A stretch of 64,000 nucleotides of DNA from Cordia subcordata (taxonomy: Eukaryota > Streptophyta > Magnoliopsida > Boraginales > Cordiaceae): NCBI GenBank assembly GCA_028554755.1, contig JAPTOF010000016.1:9151001-9215000 (forward strand), given 5' to 3'. This document shows positions 41,611 to 55,568 of this stretch, piece by piece; the first letter of the stretch is position 1; each line of letters starts with the position of its first letter. Position numbers and translations under genes: made by a program. The notes below the pieces were generated by a model that was not told the DNA's origin, did not search any database, and worked only from the letters and a program-made list of their open reading frames with translations.

Positions 41611-42104
41611 AAGTTACCCCTCGATGATAAGTTGCTAGACCTTGTATTCTTATCGCTGAAGTTAGTGCGCGTAATTACTCATATTTGTAGGGAAGGTAAT
41701 CAACCTGCTGATTATTTGGCTCACATGGGTTTGCGTGCTGCCAGCCTCACTTTTGTGGAAAACTTGATAGCTTACGGCACCCCAGATGTTCAGTTCAGTG
41801 TGACCAAATGGGTAATCCCGACATGCGTAGTTAGTTAGGTTAACTTCAGGGTTTTTTGTAAAGGTAGTAGTACGACCTTGTTTATGTTTTTTCTATCTAT
41901 TTTAAGGGTAGTATTGCGACCTTATTTGTGGTTTTGCATTTGCATCTTGCATCTTTTGCATTTTTGTATGAATGATGGCCTATCAACCTTTCACGCTTAG
42001 GAGCAAACTCGAGGTAGGCCTTGTCCCACCACTACTTTGTATTTATCCTCTTTTGGTTTTTGATAAAATTCTGGGCGTGTCGCCTTCCTTTTACCCAAAA
42101 AAAA
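41611..42104 (+). mobile_element. LINE-like RNase H tail, unit 8
   Basis: Open from the motif to the TAG at 41836-41838, in the GCTGCCAGCC form. Poly(A) ends at 42104. Confidence 0.48.
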
Positions 42105-43315
42105 TCAATTTGTAATCAAGAAAAAATTGCAGTTGCGTTCAAAGACTACGACATCTATTTCGTACCATCTGTAACAAAAAAAAATGAGGACAAAAACAAG
42201 CATATACGTTAATTTATCACTACTTGCACCAAATATTGGACCAAACTTAAAAACCATGCCCATTTATAGCAGCTAAGTGCCTAAAATTAGATTAGTCATA
42301 GTGGCTTCCTCTTTGTGAGCCAACATTTTTTATTTCGAGCAACACATCAATCCTAATTTGGCATGAATAGATGTATGACCAACCGTACCACAAAACTCAC
42401 AATTAATGTAGGTGCATAGTAGATGTTGCCTTTAATTTTTGCAAGCCTGATATTTTGCTAACCCATTGGCCCATCAAGAAAGATAAAAGAAATAAGTCAT
42501 CACCATTTAACAAATCATGACTAAAAAGGAATGTGTAGCATTTTTCAGGAACAATGAGTTGTAACAAACAAAGCTAATTGTCAAAATTATGATAAAAGCA
42601 ACGTAAAAGAATTACAGAGTAATGGCAAAACTATCGTATTTCAACCTCATTTTCGTGCACCTTCCTTCTTTGCTAATCGGTTTGCTCCACACACTTCTCG
42701 CGCTATAAGTTTTTCTGAACGTTTTACTATATCATTGCAGAGTCACGAAAAACTAGTGTGGAATGTGTAATTAGCGTTGCTAGATTATCGTAAATCCTTT
42801 TATCAATTTCTTGCCCCATAGCTACGATGGTAATCTTTTGAAGATATTCAATATTACAAAGGTGGTTGCCTGAAGGGCAATAGAGCTATGCACGCAGGAG
42901 AGTTCAATGAGCTAGTAATTGCTTAGGGGACCCACAAGGCACGAGCAATGCCACATTGAAGGGTTTCGAAGGCAAGAGAATCAGAAAGAGTTGCATTCAG
43001 GTATCACTAATTAATGTAATTTGTGTTGAACAAATCATGTAATAGTTTTGAAAATGAAGAAGAAGAATCAAAGTAAGAGAGTGATAGTGTACACAAAAAT
43101 TGGGACGATACTATAATGTGAGTTGTAAGTTTATTGATACCATGAAATAAAAGAGAAAATCTTTTTGTTACATATCTTCCATTGTCTCACAAGATGTGTG
43201 TATCAGAGACAATTTTGACAAACAACTAGGAGATTGGTTTCTAGAACAACTAATTTAAACTTAAAAAACGAAGCACGTGAGCTACGCCTTATCGCGCACA
43301 CTTAGCCCTACGAGC

Positions 43316-44803
43316 TTAAGATGATTGAGCGAGTCGGCACACACGGCAGGATTTTGTTTTCCGACAAAGCGTTGGTTTAACATTAGCACACTTTGTCGTA
43401 ATGGGGCCTTCCTTTCCATTGTATGTCAGATCAATGTCACCAACCTCCACGTTTTCGCATGGTACACTCGAGCTACATAAAAGCGTTACTGCAGTCGGAG
43501 TTGACGAAGTGCCTTTGAAGTTTTTGAAGCTCAATTTTGAGAGCTTAACTTGGGATGGAAGCTGGAAGCAAGGAAATTAATCTTAGAAAAAGTGAAATTG
43601 GAAGACTGGAAAATAAGAAATTATGTAATCGTATTGTTCGGATAATTCATTACGGAAGTACTGCTTGTTGCAATGGTTGTATGGGCAATACTCGGTCAAC
43701 AACAATAGGATTAGCTACGTCTTGGACAATGATATCCTCAAAATGGATATTAGTAACAACGCCAGGATGTGAAGTGGCCATGTTTTTATTCGTGCACCGT
43801 TATCTGTGTTGACAAAGGTGCAATTTTTAACAAAGACTCCATCAACAGGTTCTTCTCCTGGTGTCCTACCTAAACTACCAATGCTAATTCCATGCCCAGG
43901 TCCGCATGTCACTTTGGTAATAAAAAGTTGTTGAGTGCCGTCGCCTATTGAGATACAGTCATCTCCAGTCCTTATTGTTGCGTCTGTGATATTGATGCCA
44001 GACGATTTTGCTACGTGCATGCCATCGGTGTTGATACTATCTCCGGGTGCAGTGATCGTAAATCGTATGAAAGTTACATTTTTGCATCCAATTACATTAC
44101 TGTGAAAATTTTTGCTGTCAAGGGAAGTTACGTCTTGTATGATCGAGTTTGTGAGGAAGTTAAAGCTCAGATTCTGTTTTCAGCCAAAGTGAAATGTAAA
44201 ATCATCAGTCGTTGTTACGCAGACAATATATGTGTAACTATGTAGCAATATGAAAGACATCTGTTGGCGAGTCTTACGTAAGGAAGTTTTTTGCATTTGG
44301 TATTTTTGCCACAATCATTTTGTTTCCAGGCCGTCGCCGCCATCGAAAGTTCCACCTCCCGAGGCGTAAATCGGTCAACGTAATTGATGGTGACCCATTC
44401 ACCTTCTCGCTTTTAATTGGCTAGGATCTGAAGGAGCTCTCAAGGTGCCTTGGAGTTGAAATCCGAGTGGGGCCTTGCAAGGACCAACAAGTTTCACTTG
44501 ATTTAGGAAAAAGGTTCCTTTGGGAATCACCATCAGATCGGGAGTTGTTGATGCACAAGCCTCTTTCCAAGCACTTAATATTGCCTGAGAGATATTTATC
44601 CAATATCAAATACAAAATATTACACAATTATCGTTTCTTTTCATCATACTTCATTTGCTTCTCGTACATACCTCGCTGACATCTTCATTGCTATCAGGCT
44701 TTGCCCCGTACTTTGTAATATCGAAAATTCCCGGTTGTGCCTGAACGTCGTAGATTAGAGAGAGAATGAATAATGCTAACGTTAAGCTGTATTTTGCACC
44801 CAT
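43316..44803 (-). CDS. Exopolygalacturonase (GH28), copy 9
   Basis: Exons: 44803-44672, 44584-44278, 44173-43662, 43561-43316. Exon 3 is open from its start through NTD, GDD, GHG and RIK; it loses 1 nt at the GCTGG near 43773 and 3 nt near its 3' end. Exon 2 is 5 nt short near 44330-44360 and opens with ATCAGATCGGG in place of CACTGTACTGGG. Exon 4 has consensus length with a compensated shift over the last ~20 codons. After copy 11 this is among the best-preserved copies. Confidence 0.8.
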
Positions 44804-44878
44804 ATTTATTTTCTATCCTCTTCTTGTGTGAGAACTATTGTCTCAAATGAACTTGTTCACTTGTTGTTTTCAACTAGC

Positions 44879-44886
44879 TATTTATA
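44879..44886 (-). promoter_or_regulatory. TATA box, PG copy 9
   Basis: TATAAATA, 76 bp upstream of the ATG at 44803. Confidence 0.75.
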
Positions 44887-46950
44887 CACCAGAGTCAATT
44901 ATTCAATGCCCCTAATATTTCCTACCATTGTGAAGTCACCACATTCGAGGTCAATATTAGTTCTTGATGTCGTGCTACGATTTCATTTTCCAACTTCTTT
45001 ACAATTTGCGATCACTACTCCTAAGCCAATAAGACTGATTCTTCCGAGCAAAAGGCGCTAGGCCAAGTAGTTGACATTCTAAGTTTATGTGTAGGAACCT
45101 CTCCCATTTACTACTTTTAACTCTTAAATATGTGCGGTAAATATCTGAAACATCTGATTCTTAAATTGTTTTTTGTTTTGTTTTGGCCCAAGCGTTAAAA
45201 TTGAGTTTGTCCCTTATGTCCGTGACATACCCCACGCACTTGAGCTTAATATTTAAAAACTTCATGAATACAATTCTCAACTCATTCAATATTTCTCGTA
45301 TATTTGCTTTTGGTCTAATGAAAGAAGGCATTGTGAGAATGTTTATGGATCCGTAGAAGAGAGTAGGGATCAAATAATCTAAAATCACATTTTAGGGTGG
45401 TTTGAGTACTCGAATGCCTAGTCCATCACCTCAGGGCTAAGGTGCTCCAATCAACCAAAATACAATTGGAGAAGAGAAATACAACTTGCAACTTCTTTAC
45501 AGCGTAGGGAAGTGAAAGAGCATCCCAAACTGACTTGTTTGATAGTTACATAAGCGATAGACCAACAATACAAAGGTGTTAGTATAGAGAAATTGATACA
45601 TTAATCAAATTCCTTTATTAATTGAACAATGCAATTGACATTCTTGAAGGCCCTTTCAATTTGCAAAAATTTATGGTCAAGATTTTGCCTGTGAAATATT
45701 TATAAGCTCATGGGCATATCTATGAAGATATTTTCGCATATCCCCCCATGCAAGTTGCTGAGTCTAGTTCATAGAGAAAATGTCATAATGTTCAAAAACA
45801 GTTAGTTTTTAAGCACACCAATTTGCACGTTGACGTGCAAGTCAATCGGCGCCCTTTTCAAGCACAAGAAAATTTCGCTAGGATCATTGCTCAATTTCTT
45901 CTTGTAAGTGAGTGCTTACGGAAGAGGCAGGAGTTATCGATTTCTTGTGTAATCCTATCTTGGAAAGATATAAATAAAGTAACTTTCGGAACACTTTATT
46001 TAGATCTTGTATTGCTTCCCCCTTGAGCATAGGTCAATTCCTAACACGTTCATCTTTGCAATCCGGTATGTTTCTTTCATTTGAGATTGCATTTCAATCA
46101 TGCTCAATTTTTTTCCGTTTAGGAAACTTTTTCAGTTTCTCCCCCATTCCATAAATCAAAAAACAACTGGAAGAGATATCGCATCAAGACAAAGTAGTTT
46201 CAAAAAGATTGAACAATCTGACTCATTACTGCAAAAGCATACAATACTAAGATATATCCGACAAAATCTTTCCTTACAAATACACCATGGAATCACTAAC
46301 TTCAAACACATAAATTAGCACATTTGTCCTTCAACTTCCGTGTTAAAGAAAATCCGACAACGCGAACATTTGGAGATGTGGATGAACTTAAAGCCATGAT
46401 AATTCTATCTTTTCTTCATTCATTTTCAACATCACCAACAAAGAATAAAAATATATAAATATGATGGAGTGATCGCAAACAAATACATGCGTCACTTTCT
46501 TTAATGCCTTTAATTTTTCTTTCACTTTCCTTTTAGAAAGAATGTGCAGAAGAGACATTTTGACCAATGCCTATCCATGCACCACTAAGAGGACTAACAA
46601 TAATCAAATTACATTCTCTTTCAGATGTGATCATAATTGTGAACCAAATTATTTAAAGCATCAAGTTTGAATAAGTTAGGATAATATTGCATCAAGAGTC
46701 ATGACGAAGTGGGTAAATGTAAGGATCAGCCGTTTGCACTTCGGTTGATGCCTTTGTCGATAACATCTCGTTCAAATTTACTTAAATTCATCTAATATTC
46801 TGTCATCCTATTTTCTTTATACGTTACGACAAGCACACTGGTTTTGTCTGAATTCTTTCACATGACAAAGTCATTTAAGTCCACAAGTTCGTTGATCTCA
46901 GGTAGGAAAGGCAAGAACCAAGCAGTATTATTTATTAAAGATTTCACGCC

Positions 46951-47446
46951 AAGTTACCCCTCGATGATAAGTTGCTAGACCTTGTATTCTTATCGCTGAA
47001 GTTAGTGCGCGTAATTACTCATAGTTGTAGGGAAGGTAATCAACTGCTGATTATTTGGCTCACATGGGTTTGCGTCTTTGCCACCTCACTTTTGTGGAAA
47101 ACTTGATAGCTTACGGCACCCCAGATGTTCAGTTCAGTGTGACCAAATGGGTAATCCCGACATGCGTAGTTAGTTAGGTTAACTTCAGGGTTTTTTGTAA
47201 AGGTAGTAGTACGACCTTGTTTATGTTTTTTCTATCTATTTTAAGGGTAGTATTGCGACCTTATTTGTGGTTTTTTGCATTTGCATCTTGCATCTTTTGC
47301 ATTTTTGTATGAATGATGGCCTATCAACCTTTCACGCTTAGGAGCAAACTCCAGGGTAGGCCTTGTCCCACCACTACTTTGTATTTATCCTCTTTTGGTT
47401 TTTGATAAAATTCTGGGCGTGTCGCCTTCCTTTTACCCAAAAAAAA
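46951..47446 (+). mobile_element. LINE-like RNase H tail, unit 9, frameshifted
   Basis: HICREG reads HSCREG, as in unit 2, and one base is missing in CAACCTGCTG near 47044. Poly(A) ends at 47446. Confidence 0.45.
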
Positions 47447-48652
47447 TCAATTTGTAATCAAGAAAAAATTGCAGTTGCGTTCAAAGACTACGACATCTAT
47501 TTCGTACCATCTGTAACAAAAAAAAATGAGGACAAAAACAAGCATATACGTTAATTTATCACTACTTGCACCAAATATTGGACCAAACTTAAAAACCATG
47601 CCCATTTATAGCAGCTAAGTGCCTAAAATTAGATTAGTCATAGTGGCTTCCTCTTTGTGAGCCAACATTTTTTATTTCGAGCAACACATCAATCCTAATT
47701 TGGCATGAATAGATGTATGACCAACCGTACCACAAAACTCACAATTAATGTAGGTGCATAGTAGATGTTGCCTTTAATTTTTGCAAGCCTGATATTTTGC
47801 TAACCCATTGGCCCATCAAGAAAGATAAAAGAAATAAGTCATCACCATTTAACAAATCATGACTAAAAAGGAATGTGTAGCATTTTTCAGGAACAATGAG
47901 TTGTAACAAATAAAGCTAATTGTCAAAATTATGATAAAAGCAACGTAAAAGAATTACGAGTAATGGCAAAACTATCGTATTTCAACCTCATTTTCGTGCA
48001 CCTTCCTTCTTTGCTAATCGGTTTGCTCCACACACTTCTCGCGCTATAAGTTTTTCTGAACGTTTTACTATATCATTGCAGAGTCACGAAAAACTAGTGT
48101 GGAATGTGTAATTAGCGTTGCTAGATTATCGTAAATCCTTTTATCAATTTCTTGCCCCATAGCTACGAAGGTAATCTTTTGAAGATATTCAATATTACAA
48201 AGGTGGTTTCTGAAGGGCAATAGAGCTATGCACGCAGGAGAGTTCAATGAGCTAGTAATTGCTTAGGGACCCACAAGGCACGAGCAATGCCACATTGAAG
48301 GGTTTCAAGGCAAGAGAATCGAAAGAGTTGCATTCAGGTATCACTAATTAATGTAATTTGTGTTGAACAAATCATGTAATAGTTTTGAAAATGAAGAAGA
48401 AGAATCAAAGTAAGAGAGTGATAGTGTACACAAAAATTGGGACGATACTATAATGTGAGTTGTAAGTTTATTGATACCATGAAATAAAAGAGAAAATCTT
48501 TTTGTTACATATCTTCCATTGTCTCACAAGATGTGTGTATCAGAGACAATTTTGACAAACAACTAGGAGATTGGTTTCTAGAACAACTAATTTAAACTTA
48601 AAAACGAAGCACGTGAGCTACGCCTTATCAGCGCACACTTAGCCCTACGAGC

Positions 48653-50136
48653 TTAAGATGATTGAGCGTAGTCGGCACACACGGCAGGATTTTGTTTTCC
48701 GACAAAGCGTTGGTTTAACATTAGCACACTTTGTCGTAATGGGGCCTTCCTTTCCATTGTATGTCGATCAATGTCACCAACCTCCACGTTTTAGCATGGT
48801 ACACTCGAGCTACATAAAAGCGTTACTGCAGTCGGAGTTGACGAAGTGCCTTTGAAGTTTTTGAAGCTCAATTTTGAGAGCTTAACTTGGGATGGAAGCT
48901 GGAAGCAAGGAAATTAATCTTAGAAAAAGTGAAATTGGAAGACTGGAAAATAAGAAATTATGTAATCGTATTGTTCGGATAATTCATTACGGAAGTACTG
49001 CTTGTTGCATGGTTGTATGGGCAATACTCGTCAACAACAATAGGATTAGCTACGTCTTGGACAATGATATCCTCAAAATGGATATTAGTAACAACGCCGA
49101 GGATGTGAAGTGGCCATGTTTTTATTCGTGCACCGTTATCTGTGTTGACAAAGGTGCAATTTTTAACAAAGACTCCATCAACAGGTTCTTCTCCTGGTGT
49201 CCTACCTAAACTACCAATGCTAATTCCATGCCCAGGTCCGCATGTCACTTTGGTAATAAAAAGTTGTTGAGTGCCGTCGCCTATTGAGATACAGTCATCT
49301 CCAGTCCTTATTGTTGCGTCTGTGATATTGATGCCAGACGATTTTGCTACGTGCATGCCATCGGTGTTGATACTATCTCCGGGTGCAGTGATCGTAAATC
49401 GTATGAAAGTTACGTTTTTGCATCCAATTACATTACTGTGAAAATTTTTGCTGTCAAGGGAAGTTACGTCTTGTATGATCGAGTTTGTGAGGAAGTTAAA
49501 GCTCAGATTCTGTTTTCAGCCAAAGTGAAATGTAAAATCATCAGTCGTTGTTACGCAGACAATATATGTGTAACTATGTAGCAATATGAAAGACATCTCA
49601 TTGGCGAGTCTTACGTAAGGAAGTTTTTGCATTTGGTATTTTTGCCACAATCATTTTGTTTCGTGCCCCACCGCCATCGAAAGTTCCACCTCCCGAGGCG
49701 TAAATCGGTCAACGTAATTGATGGTGACCCATTCACCTTCCGCTTTTAATTGGCTAGGATCTGAAGGAGCTCTCAAGGTGCCTTGGAGTTGAAATCCGAG
49801 TGGGGCCTTGCAAGGACCAACAAGTTTCACTTGATTTAGGAAAAAGGTTCCTTTGGGAATCACCATCAGATCGGGAGTTGTTGATGCACAAGCCTCTTTC
49901 CAAGCACTTAATATTGCCTGAGAGATATTTATCCAATATCAAATACAAAATATTACACAATTATCGTTTCTTTTCATCATACTTCATTTGCTTCTCGTAC
50001 ATACCTCGCTGACATCTTCATTGCTATCAGGCTTTGCCCCGTACTTTGTAATATCGAAAATTCCCGGTTGTGCCTGAACGTCGTAGATTAGAGAGAGAAT
50101 GAATAATGCTAACGTTAAGCTATATCTTGCACCCAT
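48653..50136 (-). CDS. Exopolygalacturonase (GH28), copy 10
   Basis: Exons: 50136-50005, 49917-49615, 49509-48999, 48898-48653. Exon 3 reads open from its start through NTD, GDD, GHG and RIK, then has 1-nt changes near 49100-49110 and losses near its end (511 instead of 516 nt). Exon 2 is 9 nt short around 49660-49710 and its frame is lost after the NYVD residues. Exon 4 has consensus length, but the GAGCAGAGTC site near 48667 and a nearby site differ. Confidence 0.8.
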
Positions 50137-50211
50137 ATTTATTTTCTATCCTCTTCTTGTGTGAGAACTATTGTCTCAAATGAACTTGTTCACTTGTTGT
50201 TTTCAACTAGC

Positions 50212-50219
50212 TATTTATA
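50212..50219 (-). promoter_or_regulatory. TATA box, PG copy 10
   Basis: TATAAATA, 76 bp upstream of the ATG at 50136. Confidence 0.75.
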
Positions 50220-52290
50220 CACCCGAGTCAATTATTCAGTGCCTCTAATATTTCCTACCATTGTGAAGTCACCACATTCTCAGGTCAATATTAGTTGCTG
50301 ATGTCGTGCTACGATTTCATTTTTCAACTTCTTCACAATTTTCGGTCACTACTCCTAAGCCAATAAGACTGTGATTCTTCTGAGCAAAAGGCGCAAGGCC
50401 AAGTAGTTGACTTTCTAAGTTTATGTGTAGGAACCTCTCCCATTTACTACTTTTAACTCATAAATATGTGCGGTAAATATCTGAAACATCTGATTCTTAA
50501 ATTGTTTTTTGTTTTGTTTTGGCCCAAGCGTTAAAATTGAGTTTGTCCCTTATGTCCATGACATACCCCACGCACTTGAGCTTAATATTTAAAAACTTCA
50601 TCAATACAATTCTCAACTCATTCAATATTACTCGTATATTTGCTTTTGGTCTAATGAAAGAAGGCATTGTGAGAATGTTTATGGATCCGTAGAAGAGAGT
50701 AGGGATCAAATAATCTAAAATCACATTTTAGGGTGGTTTGAGTACTCGAATGCCTAGTCCATCACCTCGGGGCTAAGGTGCTCCCCTTAACCAAAATACA
50801 ATTGGAGAAGAGAAAGACAACTTGCAACTTCTTTACAGCGTAGGGAAGTGAAAGAGCAACCCAAACTGACTTGTTTGATAGTTACAGAAGCGATAGACCA
50901 ACAATACAAAGGTGTTAGTATAGAGAAATTGATACAGTAATCAAATTCCTTTATGAATTGAACAATGCAATTGACATTCTTGAAGGTCCTTTCAATTTGC
51001 AAAAATTTATGGTCAAGATTTTGCCTGTGAAATATTTATAAGCTCATGGGCATATCTATGAAGATATTTTCGCATATCCCCCCATGAAAGTTGCTGAGTC
51101 TAGTTCATAGAGAAAATGTCATAATGTTCAAAATCAGTTAGTTTTTAAGCACACCAATTTGCACGTTGACGTGCAAGTCAATCGGCGCCCTTTTCAAGCA
51201 CAAGAAAATTTCACTAGGATCATTGCTCAATTTCTTCTTGTAAGTGAGTGCTTCTGGAAGGGGCAGGAGTTATCGATTTACTGTGTAATCCTATCTTGGA
51301 AAGATATAAATAAAGTAACTTTCGGAACACTTTATTTAGATCTTGTATTGCTTCCCCCTTGAGCATAGGTCAATTCCTAACACGTTCATCTTTGCAATCC
51401 GGTATGTTTCTTTCATTTGAGATTGCATTTCAATCATGCTCAATTTTTTTCCGTTTAGGAAACTTTTTCAGTTTCTCCCCCATTCCATAAATCAGAAAAC
51501 AACTTGAAGAGATATCGCATCAAGACAAAGTAGTTCCAAAAAGATAGAACAATCTGACTCATTACTGCAAAAGCATACAATACTAAGATATATCCGACAA
51601 AATCTTTCCTTACAAATACACCATGGAATCACTAACTTCAAACACATAAATTAGCACATTTGTCCTTCAACTTCCGTGTTAAAGAAAATCCGACAACGCG
51701 AACATTTGGAGATGTGGATGTACTTAAAGCCAAGATAATTCTATCTTTTCTTCATTCATTTTCAACACTGTCACCAACAAAGAATAAAAATATATAAATA
51801 TGATGGAGTGATCGCAAACAAATACATGCGTCACTTTCTTTAATGCCTTTAATTTTTCTTTCACTTTCCTTTTAGAAAGAATGTGCAGAAGAGACATTTT
51901 GACCAATGCCTATCCATGCACCACTAAGAGGACTAACAATAATCAAATTACATTCTCTTTCAGATGTGATCATAATTGTGAACCAAATTATTTAAAGCAT
52001 CAAGTTTGAATAAGTTAGGATAATATTGCATCAAGAGTCATGACGAAGTGGGTAAATGTAAGGATCAGCCGTTTGCACTTGGTTGATGCCTTTGTCGATA
52101 ACATCTCGTTCAAATTTACTTAAATTCATCTAATATTCCTGTCATCCTATTTTCTTTATACGTTACGACAAGCACACTGGTTTTGTCTGGAATTCTTTCA
52201 CATGACAAAGTCATTTAAGTCCACAAGTTCGTTGATCTCAGGTAGGAAAGGCAAGAACCAAGTAGTATTATTTATTAAAGATTTCACGCC

Positions 52291-52784
52291 AAGTTACCCC
52301 TCGATGATAAGTTGCTAGACCTTGTATTCTTATCGCTGAAGTTAGTGCGCGTAATTACTCATATTTGTAGGGAAGGTAATCAACCTGCTGATTATTTGGC
52401 TCACATGGGTTTGCGTGCTGCCAGCCTCACTTTGTGGAAAACTTGATAGCTTACGGCACCCCAGATGTTCAGTTCAGTGTGACCAAATGGGTAATCCCGA
52501 CATGCGTAGTTAGTTAGGTTAACTTCAGGGTTTTTTGTAAAGGTAGTAGTACGACCTTGTTTATGTTTTTTCTATCTATTTTAAGGGTAGTATTGCGACC
52601 TTATTTGTGGTTTTTTGCATTTGCATCTTGCATCTTTTGCATTTTTGTATGAATGATGGCCTATCAACCTTTCACGCTTAGGAGCAAACTCCAGGGTAGG
52701 CCTTGTCCCACCACTACTTTGTATTTATCCTCTTTTGGTTTTGATAAAATTCTGGGCGTGTCGCCTTCCTTTTACCCAAAAAAA
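52291..52784 (+). mobile_element. LINE-like RNase H tail, unit 10
   Basis: The motif is intact. One T is lost near 52433, shifting the C-terminal frame. Poly(A) ends at 52784. Confidence 0.47.
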
Positions 52785-53993
52785 TCAATTTGTAATCAAG
52801 AAAAAATTGCAGTTGCGTTCAAAGACTACGACATCTATTTCGTACCATCTGTAACAAAAAAAAATGAGGACAAAAACAAGCATATACGTTAATTTATCAC
52901 TACTTGCACCAAATATTGGACCAAACTTAAAAACCATGCCCATTTATAGCAGCTAAGTGCCTAAAATTAGATTAGTCATAGTGGCTTCCTCTTTGTGAGC
53001 CAACATTTTTTATTTCGAGCAACACATCAATCCTAATTTGGCATGAATAGATGTATGACCAACCGTACCACAAAACTCACAATTAATGTAGGTGCATAGT
53101 AGATGTTGCCTTTAATTTTTGCAAGCCTGATATTTTGCTAACCCATTGGCCCATCAAGAAAGATAAAAGAAATAAGTCATCACCATTTAACAAATCATGA
53201 CTAAAAAGGAATGTGTAGCATTTTTCAGGAACAATGAGTTGTAACAAACAAAGCTAATTGTCAAAATTATGATAAAAGCAACGTAAAAGAATTACAGAGT
53301 AATGGCAAAACTATCGTATTTCAACCTCATTTTCGTGCACCTTCCTTCTTTGCTAATCGGTTTGCTCCACACACTTCTCGCGCTATAAGTTTTTCTGAAC
53401 GTTTTACTATATCATTGCAGAGTCACGAAAAACTAGTGTGGAATGTGTAATTAGCGTTGCTAGATTATCGTAAATCCTTTTATCAATTTCTTGCCCCATA
53501 GCTACGAAGGTAATCTTTTGAAGATATTCAATATTACAAAGGTGGTTTCCTGAAGGGCAATAGAGCTATGCACGCAGGAGAGTTCAATGAGCTAGTAATT
53601 GCTTAGGGGACCCACAAGGCACGAGCAATGCCACATTGAAGGGTTTCAAGGCAAGAGAATCGAAAGAGTTGCATTCAGGTATCACTAATTAATGTAATTT
53701 GTGTTGAACAAATCATGTAATAGTTTTGAAAATGAAGAAGAAGAATCAAAGTAAGAGAGTGATAGTGTACACAAAAATTGGGACGATACTATAATGTGAG
53801 TTGTAAGTTTATTGATACCATGAAATAAAAGAGAAAATCTTTTTGTTACATATCTTCCATTGTCTCACAAGATGTGTGTATCAGAGACAATTTTGACAAA
53901 CAACTAGGAGATTGGTTTCTAGAACAACTAATTTAAACTTAAAAACGAAGCACGTGAGCTACGCCTTATCAGCGCACACTTAGCCCTACGAGC

Positions 53994-55485
53994 TTAAGAT
54001 GATTGAGCGAGTCGGCACACACGGCAGGATTTTGTTTTCCGACAAAGCGTTGGTTTAACATTAGCACACTTTGTCGTAATGGGGCCTTCCTTTCCATTGT
54101 ATGTCGGATCAATGTCACCAACCTCCACGTTGCATGGTACACTCGAGCTACATAAAAGCGTTCATCGTAGTCGGAGTTGACGAAGTGCCTTTGAAGTTTT
54201 GAAGCTCAATTTTGAGAGCTTAACTTGGGATGGAAGCTGGAAGCAAGGAAATTAATCTTAGAAAAAGTGAAATTGGCGATCGAAAATAAGAAATTATGTA
54301 ACTGTATTGTTCGGATAATTCATTACGGAAGTACCTGTTTGTTGCACTGGTTGTATGGGCAATACTCCTGGTCAACAACAATAGGATTAGCTACGTCTTC
54401 GAAAATGATATCCTCAAAATGGATATTAGTAACAACGCCAGGATGTGAAGCTGGCCATGTTTTTATTCGTGCACCGTTATCTGTGTTGACAAAGGTGCAA
54501 TTTTTAACAAAGACTCCATCAACAGGTTCTTCTCCTGGTGTCCTACCTAAACTACCAATGCTAATTCCATGCCCAGGTCCGCATGTCACTTTGGTAATAA
54601 AAAGTTGTTGAGTACCGTCGCCTATTGAGATACAGTCATCTCCAGTCCTTATTGTTGCGTCTGTGATATTGATGCCAGACGATTTTGCTACGTGCATGCC
54701 ATCGGTGTTGATACTATCTCCGGGTGCAGTGATCGTAAATCGTATGAAAGTTACGTTTTTGCATCCAATTACATTACTGTGAAAATTTTTGCTGTCAAGG
54801 GAAGTTACGTCTTGTATGATCGAGTTTGTGAGGAAGTTAAAGCTCAGATTCTGTTTTCAGCCAAAGTGAAATGTAAAATCATCAGTCGTTGTTACGCAGA
54901 CAATATATGTGTAACTATGTAGCAATATGAAAGACATCTGTTGGCGAGTCTTACGTAAGGAAGTTTTTTGCATTTGGTATTTTTGCCACAATCATTTTGT
55001 TTCCAGGCCGTCGCCCCCTGGCCATCGAAAGTTCCACCTCCTGAGAGCGTAAACTGGTCAACGTAATTGATGGTGACCCATTCACCTTCTGCTTTTAATT
55101 GGCTAGGATCTGAAGGAGCTCTCAAGGTGCCTTGGAGTTGAAATCCGAGTGGGGCCTTGCAAGGACCAACAAGTTTCACTTGATTTAGGAAAAAGGTTCC
55201 TTTGGGAATCACCATCGCATCGGGAGTTGTTGATGCACAAGCCTCTTTCCAAGCACTTAATATTGCCTGAGAGATATTTATCCAATATCAAATACAAAAT
55301 ATTACACAATTATCGTTTCTTTTCATCATACTTCATTTGCTTCTCGTACATACCTCGCTGACATCTTCATTGCTATTAGGCTTTGCCCCGTACTTTGTAA
55401 TATCGAAAATTCCCGGTTGTGCCTGAACGTCATAGATTAGAGAGAGAATGAATAATGCTAACGTTAAGCTATATCTTGCACCCAT
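53994..55485 (-). CDS. Exopolygalacturonase (GH28), copy 11: best-preserved copy
   Basis: The predicted secreted enzyme removes galacturonic acid from the non-reducing end of pectin. This GH28 clade is typically expressed in pollen. Exons on the minus strand: 55485-55354 (132 nt), 55266-54955 (312), 54850-54335 (516), 54236-53994. Introns of 87, 104 and 98 bp start with GT and end with AG. The ATG opens a hydrophobic signal peptide (residues 1-22, ending VQA), then [15 protein letters not shown]. Consensus length is 401 residues, normal for exo-PGs. The four GH28 motifs are present: NTD at 196-198, GDD at 218-220 (catalytic Asp pair), CGPGHG with His242, and RIK at 276-278. Exons 1-3 are open. 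Exon 4 as read has a 1-nt loss near 54200, a 1-nt gain near 54165 and a 3-nt loss near 54130, giving an early TGA. These disturbances lie on CTGCAG and similar sites and may be sequencing errors. A possible polyadenylation signal AATAAA lies at 53813-53808. Confidence 0.85.
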
Positions 55486-55560
55486 ATTTATTTTCTATCC
55501 TCTTCTTGTGTGAGAACTATTGTCTCAAATGAACTTGTTCACTTGTTGTTTTCAACTAGC

Positions 55561-55568
55561 TATTTATA
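55561..55568 (-). promoter_or_regulatory. TATA box, PG copy 11
   Basis: TATAAATA, 76 bp upstream of the ATG at 55485. Confidence 0.75.

Larger units (their letters stand above)
37301..42638. repeat. Array unit 8
   Basis: PG gene 37977-39463, LINE-like tail 41611-42104. A cluster of changes towards A or T at 39285-39336 touches intron 1 and the end of exon 1. Confidence 0.95.
42639..47979. repeat. Array unit 9
   Basis: PG gene 43316-44803, LINE-like tail 46951-47446. A few isolated G-to-T differences occur at 45479-45620. The rest follows the right-hand marker set. Confidence 0.95.
47980..53318. repeat. Array unit 10
   Basis: PG gene 48653-50136, LINE-like tail 52291-52784. It shares with unit 11 a set of promoter and spacer substitutions, for example AAGCTATATCTTG at the start of the gene and TTCATCAATAC near 50598, that other units lack. 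Confidence 0.95.

Noticed and set aside
677..55485. Reading the frameshifts as programmed frameshifting, editing or a diversity-generating system
   Set aside because: The changes occur on both sides of introns and inside catalytic motifs, are not directional or template-like, and fall on CHG/CG sites. A sequencing or methylation effect explains them more simply.
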